A stretch of 64,000 nt of DNA from Pirellulaceae bacterium (lineage in GTDB: Bacteria > Planctomycetota > Planctomycetia > Pirellulales > Pirellulaceae). The DNA lies in NCBI GenBank assembly GCA_023382975.1, contig JAHDXO010000048.1:23594-87593 (forward strand). The letters are read 5' to 3'. Positions 61,468 to 64,000 of the stretch are shown here, one piece after another. The notes beneath the pieces are model-generated. The model did not search any database, had not been told where the DNA came from, and saw nothing but the letters and a program-made list of their open reading frames with translations. Positions within the stretch are counted from its first letter, which is position 1; the number at the start of each line of letters is the position of its first letter. A program made the position numbers and the translations under genes.

Positions 61468-64000
61468 ATGTTGCCCTTGCTGTTTGCACGGCGTGGCCTG
61501 TCGAAATCTGCCACCAACCGCAAGAACGCTCGCGAACGTCGCCGTCGGCGTCTTGTCCTGGAACGTCTGGAAGACCGCCGGCTGCTCACGATTACCGACA
61601 TGGCAGCGATCTCGGGAATCCTGTTCTACCAACTACCGGGCGGCGTTGAGCAACCGGTCCCCGGCGAGACGGTCAGCCTGTACAAGGATGACGGCGACGG
61701 GGTCTTCAACAGCGCGATCGACACGCTCAAGGCCACGGATGTCACGGACGCGGTCGGCAAGTATCGGTTTGATTCACTCACCGAGGGGATCTACTTCGTC
61801 GTGCAGCCGCCCGAGCCCAGCGGGAACATCCATCCGACGCCGACACCTTTGGTGGTGACTGTTCCGGTGACGGCCGAAGATGCCAACGGCGACGAAGGGA
61901 TTGTGTTGGACGAATTCGGCACGCAGCAGGCCTTGACCGCGCAGCGACCGCCCGCCGGCACAACTCCGGTCAGCGGCAACGTGGTTGCGCCCGACGCGAT
62001 CGGCGGTTATCGCCAGTTGATCGTCAATGCGTTTCAAGGCAATCTTCCGGTCGAAGCGAAGATCAACGAAAACAACAACAGCCTGTTCAACTATGCCGAA
62101 GGTCCTGACGCCCGCGGCAGCGCAATCGTGTTCTGGGACGGCACGGCCGGAAATCACACGACCGTAAACCCGACGGGCCTAAACGGTGTCGATCTGACCA
62201 GCGGAGGCTTCCAGGATGCGTTCGTGGTGGTGATCCCGGTCACGGACATTCCCGCCGAATTGACGATTGTCGTCTTCTCCGACGCGGGTCGGGTCTCGCA
62301 GACGATGATCCAAGTTCCGTTCTTGTCCACCGACTTTTCGCTGGTCATCCCGTTTAGCTCGTTCACGCCCGTTCCGGGTTTCGGCGCCGCCGATTTCTCG
62401 GAAGTCGGCGCCGTGACTTTCGAGATCAAGAAAGATCCGGATCCCTTCTACACTCGGTTCGGGCTGGATATCCAACTGGATGTCATTCGGACCGTTGGCC
62501 CCAAGGTGCTGGAGAGAGACCTTCCCTACAACGTGGCCAGCGAAATCCACTTGGTCAAACTGACGAACGGCACCGACAACGACTTGCCGACTGGGCCGCT
62601 GGTGCCGGTCGGCAATCCAGTGACCTGGACCTACCTGGTGACGAATCCCGGCAACGAATCGATCGCCAACGTCACCGTGATGGATGATCAGCCGGGCGTG
62701 AATCCGGCGCCCGTGCTGTCAGGGGCTTTCAACGTCGGCGATATCAACACCAACCATCTGCTGGAACCAGGCGAAGAGTGGCAGTTCACCGCCGCCGGCA
62801 TCGCCGTCGCCGGACAGTATGCCAACCTGGGCACGGCGGTCGGCACCGGTACCGTGAGCGGCTCGACGCTGACCGACACCAACCCCGACCACTATTTCGG
62901 CGCTGACTCGGCCATCGACATCGAAAAAGCGACCAACGGCGAAGACGCAGACGCACCCACCGGTCCGCTGGTGGCCGAAGGCGATACGGTGGCGTGGTCG
63001 TACTTGGTGACCAATCCGGGCAATGTGCCGCTATCGAATGTCACGGTGATCGACGACAACGGCACGCCGGCCGATCCGTTGGACGATTTCAGCCCGACGT
63101 TCGTCAATGGCGATACGAACAACGACGGCTTGCTCGATCCAGGCGAGACGTGGCTGTACGAAGCCACCGGCACGGCACTGGCCGGACAATACGGAAACGT
63201 GGCAACGGTAACCGGCACCGATCCGATCGGCCAGACGCCCAGCGACGACGATCCAAGCCACTACTTCGGTGTTCGCTCGGTAATCGACATCGAAAAACTG
63301 ACCAACGGCGAGGACGCTGACACGCCCACCGGACCGCTGGTCGCCGCGGGCAGCACGGTAACCTGGACATACCTGGTGACCAACCCCGGCAACGTGCCGC
63401 TGTCGAATGTCGTGGTGGTGGACGACAACGGCACTCCGGCCGATTCGTTGGACGATTTCAGCCCGACGTTCGTCGGCGGCGACACGAACAACGACGGCCT
63501 GCTCGATCCGGGCGAGACGTGGCGCTACGAAGCCACGAGCAGCGCACAGATCGGCCAGTACGCGAATGTGGCGACCGTGACCGGCACCGACCCGATCGGC
63601 CAGACGCCCAGCGACGACGACCCCAGTCACTACTTCGGCGTCGATTCGGCAATCCATATCGAGAAGGCGACCAACGGCCAAGATGCCGATACGCCCACCG
63701 GACCGCTGGTCGCGGCGGGCAGCAACGTCACCTGGTCGTACCAAGTCACCAACCCCGGCAACGTGCCGCTGTCCAACGTCGTGGTGCGGGACGACAACGG
63801 CACGCCGGCTGATCCGCTGGACGATTTCAGCCCGACGTTCGTCGGCGGCGACACGAACAACGATGGCCTGCTCGATCCGGGCGAGACGTGGGAATACGAA
63901 GCCACGGGCAGCGCACAGATCAACCAGTACGCGAATGTGGCGACGGTGACCGGCACCGACCCGATCGGCCAGACGCCCAGTGACGACGACCCGAGCCACT
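61468..64000 (+). CDS. Large surface protein with DUF11-type repeats, cut by window edge
   Basis: The frame starts at ATG 61468 (GAGAGG at 61452-61457) and is open to the window end, so at least 844 residues are visible and the C-terminus is missing. A basic N-terminus with L-E-R-L-E-D-R-R-L-L (31-40) is the planctomycete LEPR-type export signal. A beta-rich SdrD-B/prealbumin-like domain follows (Y-K-D-D-G-D-G-V-F-N). From residue 360 four tandem repeats of 123 residues (369 bp) appear, each with T-W-x-Y-x-V-T-N-P-G-N and L-L-x-P-G-E-x-W, as in the DUF11 repeat. The repeats probably form a surface stalk or adhesin. Confidence 0.88.
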   Translation, partial: MLPLLFARRGLSKSATNRKNARERRRRRLVLERLEDRRLLTITDMAAISGILFYQLPGGVEQPVPGETVSLYKDDGDGVFNSAIDTLKATDVTDAVGKYRFDSLTEGIYFVVQPPEPSGNIHPTPTPLVVTVPVTAEDANGDEGIVLDEFGTQQALTAQRPPAGTTPVSGNVVAPDAIGGYRQLIVNAFQGNLPVEAKINENNNSLFNYAEGPDARGSAIVFWDGTAGNHTTVNPTGLNGVDLTSGGFQDAFVVVIPVTDIPAELTIVVFSDAGRVSQTMIQVPFLSTDFSLVIPFSSFTPVPGFGAADFSEVGAVTFEIKKDPDPFYTRFGLDIQLDVIRTVGPKVLERDLPYNVASEIHLVKLTNGTDNDLPTGPLVPVGNPVTWTYLVTNPGNESIANVTVMDDQPGVNPAPVLSGAFNVGDINTNHLLEPGEEWQFTAAGIAVAGQYANLGTAVGTGTVSGSTLTDTNPDHYFGADSAIDIEKATNGEDADAPTGPLVAEGDTVAWSYLVTNPGNVPLSNVTVIDDNGTPADPLDDFSPTFVNGDTNNDGLLDPGETWLYEATGTALAGQYGNVATVTGTDPIGQTPSDDDPSHYFGVRSVIDIEKLTNGEDADTPTGPLVAAGSTVTWTYLVTNPGNVPLSNVVVVDDNGTPADSLDDFSPTFVGGDTNNDGLLDPGETWRYEATSSAQIGQYANVATVTGTDPIGQTPSDDDPSHYFGVDSAIHIEKATNGQDADTPTGPLVAAGSNVTWSYQVTNPGNVPLSNVVVRDDNGTPADPLDDFSPTFVGGDTNNDGLLDPGETWEYEATGSAQINQYANVATVTGTDPIGQTPSDDDPSH
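62545..64000 (+). repeat. Tandem 369-bp repeats (four units, last incomplete)
   Basis: Units start at 62545, 62914, 63283 and 63652, exactly 369 bp apart. Unit 1 is the most diverged; units 2-4 are close to each other. They encode the 123-residue DUF11-type modules of the surface protein. High similarity between units 3 and 4 points to recent duplication or gene conversion. Confidence 0.9.

Noticed and set aside
63031..63999. 322-codon open frame on the minus strand over the repeats
   Set aside because: The repeated protein on the plus strand explains it; the antisense frame repeats with the same 369-bp period.

Overview
The window looks like chromosome from a GC-rich planctomycete (Pirellulales-like). 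The reasons are the family mix rather than any marker gene: twin-arginine Gfo/Idh/MocA oxidoreductases, BNR sialidase-like proteins, PQQ-type beta-propellers, a hydrazine-synthase-alpha-like multihaem protein, dockerin and DUF11-repeat proteins with the N-terminal LEPR-type motif of planctomycetes, a MoxR ATPase, and formylmethanofuran dehydrogenase subunits in an otherwise bacterial gene set. No rRNA, CRISPR array, insertion sequence or phage module was seen. One tRNA is present.

Layout. 1-4 kb: a CoiA-like nuclease fragment, smpB, and the classical rpsO-pnp pair. 4-7.7 kb: a zinc-ribbon membrane protein and a secreted beta-propeller. 7.7-20 kb: a secreted/catabolic block, mostly on the minus strand, with a Gfo/Idh/MocA protein and a TIM-barrel Tat protein, a trypsin-like protease, a serine hydrolase/sialidase/DHDPS-NAL-family run, a catalase-like/dihaem cytochrome pair and a second sialidase. 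20-25 kb: C1 and cell-wall genes (fwdB, fwdD, a GlmU-like protein, metF) and a solitary moxR. 25.5-31 kb: an anti-sigma-like protein, a dockerin protein that reads as a selenoprotein, tsaB, and a sigma-54 activator. 31-44.6 kb: a YfhO-type membrane protein, an RpoD-family sigma factor, an RRM protein, another Gfo/Idh/MocA protein, a PQQ propeller, a TauE-type exporter, trpB2, an MtrH homologue, an ExeA-type ATPase and a secreted protein. 44.8 kb: tRNA-Arg(ACG). 45.4-57 kb: housekeeping genes (apgM, pgi, an MBL hydrolase, uvrB, an ABC exporter, rimO) and an EIIA/HTH fusion. 57-64 kb: an HzsA-like 1258-residue protein and the start of a large DUF11-repeat surface protein that runs off the window.

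The most notable observation is at 27116-28309 (minus). A dockerin protein with a thioredoxin/peroxiredoxin-like domain has an in-frame TGA exactly where the nucleophilic cysteine of a CxxC motif would sit (TGA-Gly-Tyr-Cys). It is followed at the right distance by a perfect 6-bp hairpin whose loop begins A-G, as expected of a bacterial SECIS element. I interpret it as a selenocysteine-containing secreted redox protein rather than a pseudogene. Second, a dispersed 39-bp imperfect palindrome occurs in at least two full copies and one shortened copy, and one full copy lies inside, and is translated as part of, the DHDPS-family gene.
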